A DNA stretch of 53,152 nucleotides from Sporohalobacter salinus (GTDB taxonomy: Bacteria > Bacillota > Halanaerobiia > Halobacteroidales > Acetohalobiaceae): the NCBI RefSeq assembly GCF_016908635.1, contig NZ_JAFBEG010000016.1, positions 1 to 53,152 of the forward strand. The letters run 5' to 3'. Shown here one piece after another: positions 36,641 to 45,099 of the stretch (position 1 is the stretch's first letter; each line of letters starts with the position of its first letter). A model generated the notes under the pieces. It saw only the letters and a list, made by a program, of their open reading frames with translations, searched no databases and was not told where the DNA came from. Position numbers and translations under genes: made by a program.

Positions 36641-37291
36641 CTATTTTGCATTTTTTCTTCTCTGCCTAATCTGTTCCTGAAAGACAAAATTAGAAATCTG
36701 GTCTGCTATTCTTTTATTCTCTAAATCAAACTTAACCCCTATTTCATAGCCTTCTTCTTTTTCTATTACTCTAACTATTTCTCCCAAAATTTGAAAATCA
36801 TCTTCTCCTAAAGTAACCCTCAGTTCAATCACTAACTCCTTAATTAATTCAATATCAGATATAAAGCAGATACCGCCAGCACTGAGATCTACCATCTGCC
36901 CAATACCTTTTTTGTCTTCTAGATGAGTTAAATTCTCACCTTTATAACTAATAGGACTGAATTCTACATCTGTTTCATACTTAACACGCACAAATTCCCG
37001 ACGTTGAGACTTCTGTATGAGATTAGGCTTATTAACCTGAATAATAGGATCATCTATATTCAAAATCTGACTTTTAAAATAATGAATTCCTTTAGCATCA
37101 TTCACATAAATAACCTGAATACCCTTGCCCAAACTTAAATTTAAATCCTTTATTACCTTTACTGCCCTAATTATTATTTTGTTACTTTCAATATCCAGTA
37201 CTCGTCCTTGATAAGCCTGAGCTAAATTATTAAAATCCGTCTTTTTTCTGGTTAACCTAACTTTCTCTTTAATCAGTTGCTTACTATCCAT
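36641..37291 (-). CDS. PilZ-domain, YcgR-like cyclic-di-GMP binding protein
   Basis: About 216 residues in two domains. The N-terminal YcgR-type domain is about 3-90 (QAYQGRVLDIESNKIIIRAVKV). The C-terminal PilZ domain has the c-di-GMP signature RREFVR (RRxxxR, 97-102) and DLSAGG (D/NxSxxG, 135-140). In other bacteria YcgR slows the flagellar motor when c-di-GMP is high. No flagellar genes are in this window. Start choice: ATG 37291 begins a typical domain start, with AAAGGTG 12 bases upstream; the GTG at 37306 is an alternative. It lies 63 bases downstream of cysC. Confidence 0.85.
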   Translation of the reverse strand: MDSKQLIKEKVRLTRKKTDFNNLAQAYQGRVLDIESNKIIIRAVKVIKDLNLSLGKGIQVIYVNDAKGIHYFKSQILNIDDPIIQVNKPNLIQKSQRREFVRVKYETDVEFSPISYKGENLTHLEDKKGIGQMVDLSAGGICFISDIELIKELVIELRVTLGEDDFQILGEIVRVIEKEEGYEIGVKFDLENKRIADQISNFVFQEQIRQRRKNAK

Positions 37292-37354
37292 AATATACCA
37301 CAACACCTTTTAAAAGCTTAACTTATAATATATAGTTTTTAAATCTGCTATTTA

Positions 37355-37951
37355 TTAACTATTAATCTCTGTTAATACCTTCTTTACCGACTCTTCAAGA
37401 GATAATTTAGTTGTATCTAATACCAACTCCGGCTCTTCAGGTTCTTCATAAGGAGAAGATATTCCAGTAAAATTATCGATTTCTCCCTTTTTTGCCTTAT
37501 CATATAATCCTTTCGGATCTCTTTGAGCACAAGTTTCTACATCGGCCTTAACGTAGATTTCGATAAAGTTATCTTCACCTGCTTTTTTACGAGCAAAATC
37601 CCGCATTTCTTGAAACGGTGAAATAAAGGACGCCAATGTTATTAATCCTGCATCTTTCATTAAAGCAGCTACCTCAGCTATTCGACGAATATTTTCATTT
37701 CTATCCTCAGCAGAAAAACCAAGATCAGAATTCAAGCCGTGACGTATATTATCCCCATCCAGTCTATAGACAGCTTTCCTAGCTTTAATTAGTTCCCTTT
37801 CTACTTCTACAGCAATAGTAGATTTTCCAGAACCTGATAGCCCAGTAAACCAAACTACCATACCCTCTTGACCTAAATTTTCACATCTATCATCATATGT
37901 TATTTTTCCTTCATGCCAGATTATATTTGAATTTGAATCCGAAGTATTCAT
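37355..37951 (-). CDS. cysC: Adenylyl-sulfate kinase (APS kinase)
   Basis: Phosphorylates adenosine 5'-phosphosulfate to PAPS. The 198 residues carry P-loop GLSGSGKS (37-44), RLDGDNIRHGLNSDLGFSAEDR, a FISPFQEMRDFAR segment, and DPKGLYDKAKKGEIDNFTG near the C-terminus. All are standard CysC elements. No ATP sulfurylase or PAPS reductase is in the window, so the pathway cannot be reconstructed here. The ATG at 37951 lies six bases after AGGAGG; the ATG at 37957 overlaps that site and is rejected. Confidence 0.93.
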   Translation of the reverse strand: MNTSDSNSNIIWHEGKITYDDRCENLGQEGMVVWFTGLSGSGKSTIAVEVERELIKARKAVYRLDGDNIRHGLNSDLGFSAEDRNENIRRIAEVAALMKDAGLITLASFISPFQEMRDFARKKAGEDNFIEIYVKADVETCAQRDPKGLYDKAKKGEIDNFTGISSPYEEPEEPELVLDTTKLSLEESVKKVLTEINS

Positions 37952-38067
37952 ATACATCCTCCTTAATTTAGACTCTCATATTTAATTCTCATTATTAATT
38001 ACTTTTCTTGATAACAACACTTTTCCCTTTTAGCTAATTAATTAAATTATCTAAATTTAAAATTAAA

Positions 38068-38101
38068 AAAGGATCTCCCTTAGCATTAAGAGAGATCCTT
38101 T
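38068..38101 (-). terminator. Terminator of metNIQ
   Basis: Stem AAAGGATCTC/GAGATCCTTT, followed on the minus strand by TTTTTTAATTTT. It lies 18 bases past the metQ stop codon. Confidence 0.85.
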
Positions 38102-38118
38102 CAAAATCACTCAACTTA

Positions 38119-38946
38119 TTAAAAAGCAGGAACAATTGAACCGTCATATTCTTCATTAATAAACTCCTTAACTACTTCTGAGTTTAATGCATCAGCCAGC
38201 TTCTGCAATGATTCATCATTTTTGTCTTCTGTTCTAATAGTCAATACATTAACATAAGGAGATTTACTATCCTCTATAATAATAGCATCTTCCGTTGGTA
38301 CTAAATCAGCTTCTAGAGCATAATTAGTATTAATCAAAGCCGCTGTAACATCAGGCAAAACTCGAGGTAATTGCGCAGATTCTAACTCCTCAAACTTTAA
38401 ATCTTTAGGATTTTGTACAATATCCACTGGAGTTGCCTTAACACCTGCTTCTTTATCTAGCTTAATTAAACCATTTTTAGCTAATAATAATAGTGCCCTT
38501 CCTTCATTAGTTGCATCATTTGGCAAAGCAATTGTAGCACCTTTTGGAATTTCATCTAATGATTCAACCTTTTCAGAATAAAGTCCCATAGGCTCAATAT
38601 GTACCTTTGTATTATAAGTTAAATCTAAACCTCTTTCTTCCTTGAAATTATTTAAATAAGGAATATGCTGAAAGAAATTAGCATCAATACTACCATCAGC
38701 TAAAGCAATATTAGGCGTTACATAATCAGTAAATTCTTTTACCTTTAACTTGATACCCTTTTTGGCTAACAAAGGTTTGACCTTATTTAAAATTTCTGCA
38801 TGTGGTACTGGAGTTGCTCCTACAACTAATTCCGTCTTCCCTACTTCTTTTTTAGTTTCGGCCGCCTTATTACCACTACATCCTGCTACTAAACCTACTA
38901 TCAATAATAATACAACTACACTTAATAACTTCTTACTTTTTAACAT
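38119..38946 (-). CDS. metQ: Methionine ABC transporter substrate-binding lipoprotein
   Basis: Binds methionine outside the inner membrane. The 275 residues have a lipoprotein signal peptide with lipobox (GLVAGC, about residue 22) and a NlpA/MetQ-type binding domain. GATPVPHAEILNKVKPLLAKKG, FTDYVTPNIALADGSIDANFFQHIPYL and ATNEGRALLLLAKNGLI are characteristic. Last gene of the SAM-riboswitch operon metN-metI-metQ, 37 bases after metI, ending in a strong terminator. Confidence 0.94.
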   Translation of the reverse strand: MLKSKKLLSVVVLLLIVGLVAGCSGNKAAETKKEVGKTELVVGATPVPHAEILNKVKPLLAKKGIKLKVKEFTDYVTPNIALADGSIDANFFQHIPYLNNFKEERGLDLTYNTKVHIEPMGLYSEKVESLDEIPKGATIALPNDATNEGRALLLLAKNGLIKLDKEAGVKATPVDIVQNPKDLKFEELESAQLPRVLPDVTAALINTNYALEADLVPTEDAIIIEDSKSPYVNVLTIRTEDKNDESLQKLADALNSEVVKEFINEEYDGSIVPAF

Positions 38947-38983
38947 AGATTCTCACTCCTTATTAATTTATTAAATTTGTTTT

Positions 38984-39658
38984 TTAAGCCGCCTTATTTA
39001 ACTTGCTGGCTAGCCAGTTACCTAATGACTGAATGATTTGAACTAAAACAACTAAAATCACTACTGTCTTTAACATAATATCTCCTTGAAAACGCTGATA
39101 ACCATACCTAATTGCTATATCTCCTAACCCCCCACCTCCAATCGCACCAACAATAGCAGAATAACCAACAAGACTAATAATAGTTAGTGTTAACCCCAAT
39201 GTTAATGACGGTAAAGCCTCTGGAATTAAAACTTTAATTATAATCTCCCACGGAGTAGCCCCCATAGCTTCTGCTGCTTCAATAACTCCAGAATCTACTT
39301 CTTTTAGAGAATTCTCTACTACACGTCCGATAAAAGGTATCGCCGCTACTGCTAAAGGAACAATAGCTGCTGTAGTACCAATAGAAGTCCCTACTACCAA
39401 ACGGGTAAAAGGAATAATTGCCACCATTAAAATAATAAAGGGGATAGACCTAGCAACATTAATAATTGTACCTAATACAAAGTTAATCTTCTTATTCTCT
39501 AAAAATCTATTTGGCTCTGTTACTACTACTGCTACACCCAGAGGAATACCAAATAAGGTGGCAATTCCCATAGAAACAAGTACCATATAAAGAGTCTCAT
39601 ACAATCCCTTCCATAATAAAGCTCCATCGCTAACTAACTGTTTTAACAGAACGTTCAT
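38984..39658 (-). CDS. metI: Methionine ABC transporter permease
   Basis: Inner-membrane subunit of the MetNIQ importer, about 224 residues with five to six TM helices. The EAA loop for contact with MetN is visible (EAAEAMGATPWEIIIKVLIPEALPSL), preceded by LGTIINVARSIPFIIL, the family signature. The start is ATG 39658 with GAGGTG seven bases upstream; the in-frame TTG at 39664 has no such site. It overlaps the metN 3' end by 29 bases, indicating translational coupling. Confidence 0.94.
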   Translation of the reverse strand: MNVLLKQLVSDGALLWKGLYETLYMVLVSMGIATLFGIPLGVAVVVTEPNRFLENKKINFVLGTIINVARSIPFIILMVAIIPFTRLVVGTSIGTTAAIVPLAVAAIPFIGRVVENSLKEVDSGVIEAAEAMGATPWEIIIKVLIPEALPSLTLGLTLTIISLVGYSAIVGAIGGGGLGDIAIRYGYQRFQGDIMLKTVVILVVLVQIIQSLGNWLASKLNKAA

Positions 39659-40679
39659 CTCCAATCACCTCAATCTGTAAGTCTTTTTTCTCTAAATAAC
39701 TAATAGCCTGCTTAACTTGAAAATTATTTCCGGTTAATTCAATCAACAGAATACCAAAAGAAGTCCCCTGAATTTTATCTATATTTCCGTATAAAATGTT
39801 AGCATCAATACCAAATTCTTTAATCACTTGAGAAATAATCGGATTCCCTACTGATTCCCCAATAAAGGAGATCTTAACTAATCTATCAGTATCAGATTCT
39901 AACACACTGCTGCGTTTATAAAATTCTTCAGGTATATCAGCATTGACTACATTCTCTACAAATCGTTTAGTAGTCTTATGTTTAGGATTAATAAAGATCT
40001 GCATTGTTTCTCCTTGTTCGACAATAGAGCCTGACTCCAAAACTGCTACTCTATTACAGATCTTTTTTATTACTTCCATTTCATGAGTAATCAAAACAAT
40101 TGTAATTCCTAACTGCTGATTAATATCCTTCAATAAATCCAGAATTGAATCAGTTGTCTCCGGGTCTAGAGAAGAAGTCGCTTCGTCACATAAAAGCAAT
40201 TTAGGATCATTAGCTAAGGCTCTAGCAATTCCCACTCGCTGCTGTTGACCACCGCTTAACTGAGAAGGGTAATTATTTGCCTTATCATCTAGTCCTACCA
40301 ATTCCAATAATTCAGTAACCTTCTTTTCAATCTTATTCTTATCAGCACCAGCTAATTCTAATGAAAAAGCTACATTATCGGCTACAGTTCTGCTCTGTAA
40401 CAAATTAAAGTTCTGAAAAATCATACCGATCTTCTTTCTAGACTGCCGCAGTTGATTAGTATTTAACTCTGTTAAATTCTCTTCATCAATAATTATTTCC
40501 CCTTCAGTCGGTTCTTCTAATAAATTCAAACAACGAATAAATGTACTCTTCCCTGCACCACTAGGGCCAATAATACCAAAAATATCCCCTCTATCTACCT
40601 CTAAATTAATATCTTTTAAAGCCACTACCTGTCCTTCTTCAGTATCATATACTTTGCTCAACCCATTAATTTCGATCAT
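39630..40679 (-). CDS. metN: Methionine ABC transporter ATP-binding protein
   Basis: ATPase of the MetNIQ importer, about 349 residues. Walker A GPSGAGKST, Q-loop, ABC signature LSGGQQQRVGIARALA, Walker B LLLCDEATSSLDP and H-loop VLITHEME are all present. A C-terminal NIL domain (about 265-345) senses intracellular methionine and trans-inhibits the transporter. ATG 40679 follows AAAGGGTG; the longer frame to 40709 runs into the riboswitch terminator's U tract and is rejected. First gene of the operon, directly behind the SAM riboswitch. Confidence 0.95.
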   Translation of the reverse strand: MIEINGLSKVYDTEEGQVVALKDINLEVDRGDIFGIIGPSGAGKSTFIRCLNLLEEPTEGEIIIDEENLTELNTNQLRQSRKKIGMIFQNFNLLQSRTVADNVAFSLELAGADKNKIEKKVTELLELVGLDDKANNYPSQLSGGQQQRVGIARALANDPKLLLCDEATSSLDPETTDSILDLLKDINQQLGITIVLITHEMEVIKKICNRVAVLESGSIVEQGETMQIFINPKHKTTKRFVENVVNADIPEEFYKRSSVLESDTDRLVKISFIGESVGNPIISQVIKEFGIDANILYGNIDKIQGTSFGILLIELTGNNFQVKQAISYLEKKDLQIEVIGDERSVKTVS

Positions 40680-40711
40680 AATATCACCCTTTTCTCTGTT
40701 TAAAATCAAAA

Positions 40712-40738
40712 AAACCTCTTCTCATTGAGAAGAGGTTT
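40712..40738 (-). terminator. SAM-riboswitch-controlled terminator upstream of metN
   Basis: Twelve-base perfect stem AAACCTCTTCTC/GAGAAGAGGTTT with a three-base loop, then TTTTTTT. The 5' arm can instead pair with the 3' strand of aptamer P1 (TGAGAGAGGT, one bulge). This is the antiterminator expected of an S-box. Confidence 0.9.
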
Positions 40739-40761
40739 AATAGCCTAAAAATTTATTCACC

Positions 40762-40887
40762 TCTCTCATCTTTCAGTAAAAAAACACCCTTCACTGCAGG
40801 ATTTGGCACCGCCATAGTATTTATTAACTAATACTATCGGTTGCCGGGCTTCATCGGGCCAGTCCCTCCACCTCTCTTGATAAGAGA
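40762..40887 (-). ncRNA. SAM-I (S-box) riboswitch upstream of metNIQ
   Basis: The minus strand carries the S-box core: CTCTTATCAAGAGAGGTGGA, then GGGACTGGCCCGATGAAGCC, then CGGCAACC. P1 pairs CTCTTATC (40879-40886) with GATGAGAG (40763-40770). High SAM should stabilise P1, free the terminator at 40712-40738 and shut off methionine import. A TTGACA-17-TATCAT promoter sits just upstream. Confidence 0.96.
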
Positions 40888-40921
40888 CGATATTTAATTA
40901 TTTTTAATTATCTTAATAAGC

Positions 40922-40950
40922 ATGATAACATTCTTTTAACAAATTGTCAA
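40922..40950 (-). promoter_or_regulatory. Promoter of metNIQ
   Basis: Minus strand TTGACA (40945-40950), 17-base spacer, TATCAT (40922-40927), about 40 bases before the riboswitch. Confidence 0.75.
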
Positions 40951-40979
40951 TAATTTTTTAGAATAATTTTACACTTTAA

Positions 40980-42206
40980 CTAATCCAGAGGAAGTTGAAA
41001 TCTTTTAGTAGGAACTACTTCAAAAATAACTCTATACTCAGAACCTAACTTATTCTTAATTTTATCTTCTAAAAGTTTAAAAAAATATTCATCAGTCTCA
41101 GCTGGAGTATATAAAAATATTTCTACCTTTTTTCCTTGTACATCAATACTTAATAAATTAGTTTCTAATTTATCCCCAAAATTCCTTCGATATATTTTGC
41201 GCACTGTATCCTCAGGCTTTTCCTTAATCATCCGCTGATAAGTAAGCCAAGAAAGCGGTAAACTTAGAATAATAACTGCTACCATAATTAAGATCAAACT
41301 CTTTTTTACTAATCTTTGTGCTTTAAACTTATACCAGATCTGGGGTTTAAGGCCTTTAAAATAAAAGACCCCAACAATTGATAAAATCAGAGCGAGATAA
41401 GTTCCTCCCAACAATAATAAGCTTCCTCCTACCATCATTGGGTTTGATAACGAAATACCGATCCCTACTGTACACATTACTGGAATTAATGCTGCTGCAA
41501 TTACTACTCCAATTAGCTGACTCTTAACCCCTGTGATTAAAGAATAAGCTCCAGCACTTCCAGCAGCTAAGGCTACAAATAAATCTGCTACTGTAGGAAA
41601 CATTCTAGTTTTTAAAGCAGAATTCACAGCTACATTAGGAACTATTGCCCCCATTAACAACCCCATAAATATTCCTATTAATAATACTGTAGATTCTGCT
41701 AATAAACCGCGGATCATCAATTTAAAATCAGCCAATACAATTCCAATAGCAATTGCTACAATCGGTCCAAAGACAGGAGCAATAACCATCGACCCTACAA
41801 TTACAGGCACATTATTAAGAATTACACCCAAAGAAGAAACTATTGCAGACATGATAGCTAATAATATAAACCTATCATCAAGTCTTGAATTTTGACTAGC
41901 ATATGTTACTAAAGATTCCCGAGTAGCTTGAAAAGCAGAACTCTCTAACCTTTCTTTATCAACAGGAATCACTGTATCAGGACTAACAATGATTAAACTA
42001 CGATCATCATTAGTTTCAAAATTAAATTGCTGAGATAAATTATCTAAAACCATGTCAGTATTTCCATATAGTAGATTTATAATCAAAAGATCTCCAGTAG
42101 ATGAAGAAAATAATTTGTAATCAGCAATAGTCACTTCCAATGCTTCCAGTAAATCAACTGCTTCTTCTCCTTCTCCCGCTTCGAGAGCTACTAAAGCTAC
42201 CTGCAT
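40980..42206 (-). CDS. DUF389 / TIGR00341 family hydrophobic membrane protein
   Basis: A 408-residue protein: a small cytoplasmic N-terminal domain (about 1-110), then about six TM helices (about 130-320) with the family motif ILNNVPVIVGSMVIAPVFGPI, and a soluble C-terminal domain (about 345-405). Function is unknown for the family; members are widespread and often called uncharacterised hydrophobic domain proteins. The start is ATG 42206 behind AGGGAGG; the longer frame reaching 42275 enters the yerC-like stop region and lacks a ribosome site. It follows the yerC-like gene by 69 bases. Confidence 0.8.
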   Translation of the reverse strand: MQVALVALEAGEGEEAVDLLEALEVTIADYKLFSSSTGDLLIINLLYGNTDMVLDNLSQQFNFETNDDRSLIIVSPDTVIPVDKERLESSAFQATRESLVTYASQNSRLDDRFILLAIMSAIVSSLGVILNNVPVIVGSMVIAPVFGPIVAIAIGIVLADFKLMIRGLLAESTVLLIGIFMGLLMGAIVPNVAVNSALKTRMFPTVADLFVALAAGSAGAYSLITGVKSQLIGVVIAAALIPVMCTVGIGISLSNPMMVGGSLLLLGGTYLALILSIVGVFYFKGLKPQIWYKFKAQRLVKKSLILIMVAVIILSLPLSWLTYQRMIKEKPEDTVRKIYRRNFGDKLETNLLSIDVQGKKVEIFLYTPAETDEYFFKLLEDKIKNKLGSEYRVIFEVVPTKRFQLPLD

Positions 42207-42275
42207 AGAGAACCTCCCTAATCTTAAACTACTACACCATATCTTAGTATGCTTAATTAGGGAGAAATTTATCAA

Positions 42276-42569
42276 TTATTCACTTTGATCTAATCTATCC
42301 AAAATCAATTCATAACCCCCAGCACCATAATTCAAAAATCGCTTAACTCGACTGATAGTAGCTGTGCTAGCTCCTGTAGCTTCAGCAACTTTATCATAAG
42401 TTGAACCTTCTTTCAACATCTTAGCTACTTGTAACCTCTGCCCTAAAGCTTTAATTTCATTAATAGTACATACATCTTCAAAAAATTTATAAGCCTCTTC
42501 AACAGATTCTAAAGCTAAAATTGCTTCAAATAATTGATCAGTAAATTCACCCTCTAAATTAGAACTCAC
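42276..42569 (-). CDS. TrpR-like YerC/YecD-family regulator
   Basis: A 97-residue small DNA-binding protein of the TrpR superfamily. The helical LFEAILALESVEEAYKFFEDVCT start and the core INEIKALGQRLQVAKMLKEG, then TYDKVAEATGASTATISRVKRFL form the typical HTH. The ligand and target are unknown; homologues sit in diverse contexts in Firmicutes. GTG start preceded by GGAGGTG. It precedes the DUF389 gene, with which it may be co-transcribed. Confidence 0.88.
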   Translation of the reverse strand: MSSNLEGEFTDQLFEAILALESVEEAYKFFEDVCTINEIKALGQRLQVAKMLKEGSTYDKVAEATGASTATISRVKRFLNYGAGGYELILDRLDQSE

Positions 42570-42666
42570 AAAAACACCTCCAAATAATAACCTTTAATTA
42601 TATTATAACTGATCACAACGTAAAATTCAGGTACTTTAAAGCATTAAAATCTATTAATTAACTAAA

Positions 42667-43155
42667 TTATCTTGCGCATTCATCCACTTCATCTTGGATT
42701 AAATCAATGGCATGTGGTAGAACCGAGATAATAACTTCTAAACATTCCTGAACAGCTTTGGGACTTCCTGGTAAATTTATAATTAAGGTCTCTTTAATTA
42801 CTCCTGACACTGCCCTTGATAACATAGCCCGATCTGTTATTTTTAGACTTTCCATCCGCATAGCTTCAGCTATACCGGGAACTTCTTTTTCAATTAATTC
42901 TAAAGTAGCATCAGGAGTTACATCACAAGGAGCCAGCCCGGTTCCACCCGTAGTCAATAAGAGATTAATTCCATCTTCTATTATCATCTCCAACATCTTA
43001 GTCTTTAAGACTTCTTTCTTATCTGGAACTATCTGATAACTAACTACTTCACCATCTATCTCAGCTATTAATTCTTCAATAACTTGGCCACTTTTATCTT
43101 CTCTTTCTCCTCTGGCTCCTTTATCACTAGCTGTAATAATTCCTACTTTAATCAT
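42667..43155 (-). CDS. mogA: Molybdopterin adenylyltransferase
   Basis: Activates molybdopterin by adenylylation before metal insertion. The 162 residues fit the MogA/MoaB family: GIITASDKGARGEREDKSG at the N-terminus, TTGGTGLAPCDVTPDATLE in the catalytic loop and INLPGSPKAVQECLE. No signal. Last gene of the cofactor operon; its start overlaps the MOSC-gene stop by 8 bases. Confidence 0.92.
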   Translation of the reverse strand: MIKVGIITASDKGARGEREDKSGQVIEELIAEIDGEVVSYQIVPDKKEVLKTKMLEMIIEDGINLLLTTGGTGLAPCDVTPDATLELIEKEVPGIAEAMRMESLKITDRAMLSRAVSGVIKETLIINLPGSPKAVQECLEVIISVLPHAIDLIQDEVDECAR

Positions 43156-43588
43156 TAGCTAACACCTCGATTTCATCACCAGGCTTGATTTCACCACTAG
43201 TAATTACTTTGGCAAAGATCCCTTCTCGCGGCATAACACAATCTCCTGCCTGTTCATAAACAGCACATCGATCATGACACTCTTTCCCATGTTGAGTAAT
43301 TTCTAATACTGCTTTACCATTAATCCTAATTCTAGTACCTAAATCTAGTTCTAATAAATCAATATCCTTAGTAGTCAAATTCTCTGCAAAATCACCAGCA
43401 CTAACATCAAGTCCCTGTTTATTCATTTTATCAATACTCTCTTGAGCTAAAAGACTGACCTGACGATGCCAGTCTCCTGCATGAGCATCATCTACTAATC
43501 CAAAATTTTCTTTTAAAACTGCTGAATCCACATTCTCTTTTTGCTCTCCTTTATTCTCACTAAGTGAAACTGCTGCAATCTTTGCCAT
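43148..43588 (-). CDS. MOSC-domain protein
   Basis: A 146-residue single MOSC domain. NKQGLDVSAGDFAENLTT and LGTRIRINGKAVLEITQHGKECH contain the conserved Cys region, and GEIKPGDEIEVL is the family C-terminus. MOSC domains deliver sulfur or participate in molybdopterin-metal handling; the stand-alone type is often encoded in Moco operons, as here. It overlaps the next gene (mogA) by 8 bases and follows moaC by 13 bases. ATG after a CCCCC-complement Shine-Dalgarno. Confidence 0.88.
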   Translation of the reverse strand: MAKIAAVSLSENKGEQKENVDSAVLKENFGLVDDAHAGDWHRQVSLLAQESIDKMNKQGLDVSAGDFAENLTTKDIDLLELDLGTRIRINGKAVLEITQHGKECHDRCAVYEQAGDCVMPREGIFAKVITSGEIKPGDEIEVLAND

Positions 43589-43601
43589 TAAATATCCCCC
43601 T

Positions 43602-44105
43602 TTAATTACTGGTACTATCTTCCCGCCTAAAGTCTCCGCTTTGACCGCCGCTCTTCTTTAATAATCTAATTTCACCAATTTCCATAGCTTTATCAACTGC
43701 TTTACACATATCATAAATAGTTAAAGCTGCTGTAGAAACAGCAGTTAAAGCCTCCATCTCTACTCCTGTCTGAGAGCTAATCTTTACTTCTGCTATAATT
43801 CGAATATAATTCCTTTCGTTATTAATTTCAAAATCTAAATCTACACCTGTAATATTTAAAGGATGGCACATAGGAATAATATCACTAGTCTTTTTAGCAT
43901 TCATTACTCCGGCAATCTGAGCTACTCCCATAACGTCACCCTTTTCTATCTGTTCTGCCTGAATTCGTTCAATCGTCTCAGCACTTGCATATACTTTCCC
44001 CTCAGCTACTGCAATTCTACTAGTTACTGGTTTTTCACTAACATCTACCATTCGAGCTCGACCCGAATCATTAAAGTGAGTAAAACCTGTCTCTTCTGCA
44101 GTCAT
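43602..44105 (-). CDS. moaC: Cyclic pyranopterin monophosphate synthase accessory protein
   Basis: Second step of molybdopterin synthesis, converting the MoaA product to cPMP. The 167 residues contain [31 protein letters not shown] and [20 protein letters not shown], the three diagnostic blocks including the catalytic Lys/His region. ATG after AGGAGG. It starts four bases past the moaA stop. Confidence 0.95.
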   Translation of the reverse strand: MTAEETGFTHFNDSGRARMVDVSEKPVTSRIAVAEGKVYASAETIERIQAEQIEKGDVMGVAQIAGVMNAKKTSDIIPMCHPLNITGVDLDFEINNERNYIRIIAEVKISSQTGVEMEALTAVSTAALTIYDMCKAVDKAMEIGEIRLLKKSGGQSGDFRREDSTSN

Positions 44106-44109
44106 ACTT

Positions 44110-45099
44110 CTAGCCTCCTATCTGCGACATCAAACGCTTATTTGATTCAAAATCAGCACTTATCTCGTCGCCTAGCCCTTGTTTAGGCTTAGCTAAAATT
44201 GATTGCTTTAAAACTTTCTTTAAACCATCAGCCTGACTTTCGGAACGAATAGCTTTTTTAATATTAAGTTCTTTATCAGCCATAAGACATGATTTCAAAA
44301 ATCCATCAGCCGTAAGTCTAATCCGATTACAAGAAGGACAGTAATGATCTGAAATTGGACTAATAAAACCTATTTTCCCAGCAGCTTTAGAAAAACGATA
44401 ATATTTAGCCGGTCCATTACCAACTCCTTCTTCAGCAGGAATAAGAGAATCAAATTGATTTAACTCTTCTTTAACCTTAGTAATCGAAATATGCTTTTCT
44501 TTAACCCAATCATAATTATTTCCAAGCGGCATCACTTCTATAAAGCGAACTATTAACTCACTATCTATTGTTAAACGAGCAAAGTCTTCTATTTCATTAT
44601 CATTAACTCCTCTAATTAAAACTACATTCAATTTAATTGGCGTTAGACCAACTCTTTGAGCTTCTTTAATTCCTTTCATTACATCTGATAAAGAATAATT
44701 CTCACTACAAGTTATTTCCCTAAATTTATCAGACTGTAAGGTATCTAAACTAATATTAACTCTATCAAGACCTGCTGCTTTTAAATCCGCAGCATATTTA
44801 GACAGCAAAATCCCATTAGTTGTTAAGGCCAAATCATCAATCTCTAGCTGATGCAATTTCTCAATAAAATTAACTATTCCTTTCCGAACTAGCGGTTCAC
44901 CACCAGTTAATCTAATCTTTTTAAATCCCAATTCAGTAGCTGACTTAATTATATTATATAATTCTTCATAACTGAGAATTTCCTCATGTGTCTTCAATTC
45001 TATTCCTTCTTCAGGCATGCAATAAAAACAACGTAAATTACAACGATCTGTCACCGAAACCCGCAGATAATCTATCTGCCGTTCAAATTTATCTTCCAT
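44110..45099 (-). CDS. moaA: GTP 3',8-cyclase, radical SAM protein
   Basis: First enzyme of the molybdopterin pathway. The 329 residues carry the radical-SAM CxxxCxxC (C20, C24, C27 in CNLRCFYC), [12 protein letters not shown], and a second [4Fe-4S] set ([19 protein letters not shown]). The C-terminal Gly-Gly (SQIGG) needed for catalysis is retained. Its ATG overlaps the stop of the upstream moeA fusion by one base (TAATG). Confidence 0.95.
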   Translation of the reverse strand: MEDKFERQIDYLRVSVTDRCNLRCFYCMPEEGIELKTHEEILSYEELYNIIKSATELGFKKIRLTGGEPLVRKGIVNFIEKLHQLEIDDLALTTNGILLSKYAADLKAAGLDRVNISLDTLQSDKFREITCSENYSLSDVMKGIKEAQRVGLTPIKLNVVLIRGVNDNEIEDFARLTIDSELIVRFIEVMPLGNNYDWVKEKHISITKVKEELNQFDSLIPAEEGVGNGPAKYYRFSKAAGKIGFISPISDHYCPSCNRIRLTADGFLKSCLMADKELNIKKAIRSESQADGLKKVLKQSILAKPKQGLGDEISADFESNKRLMSQIGG

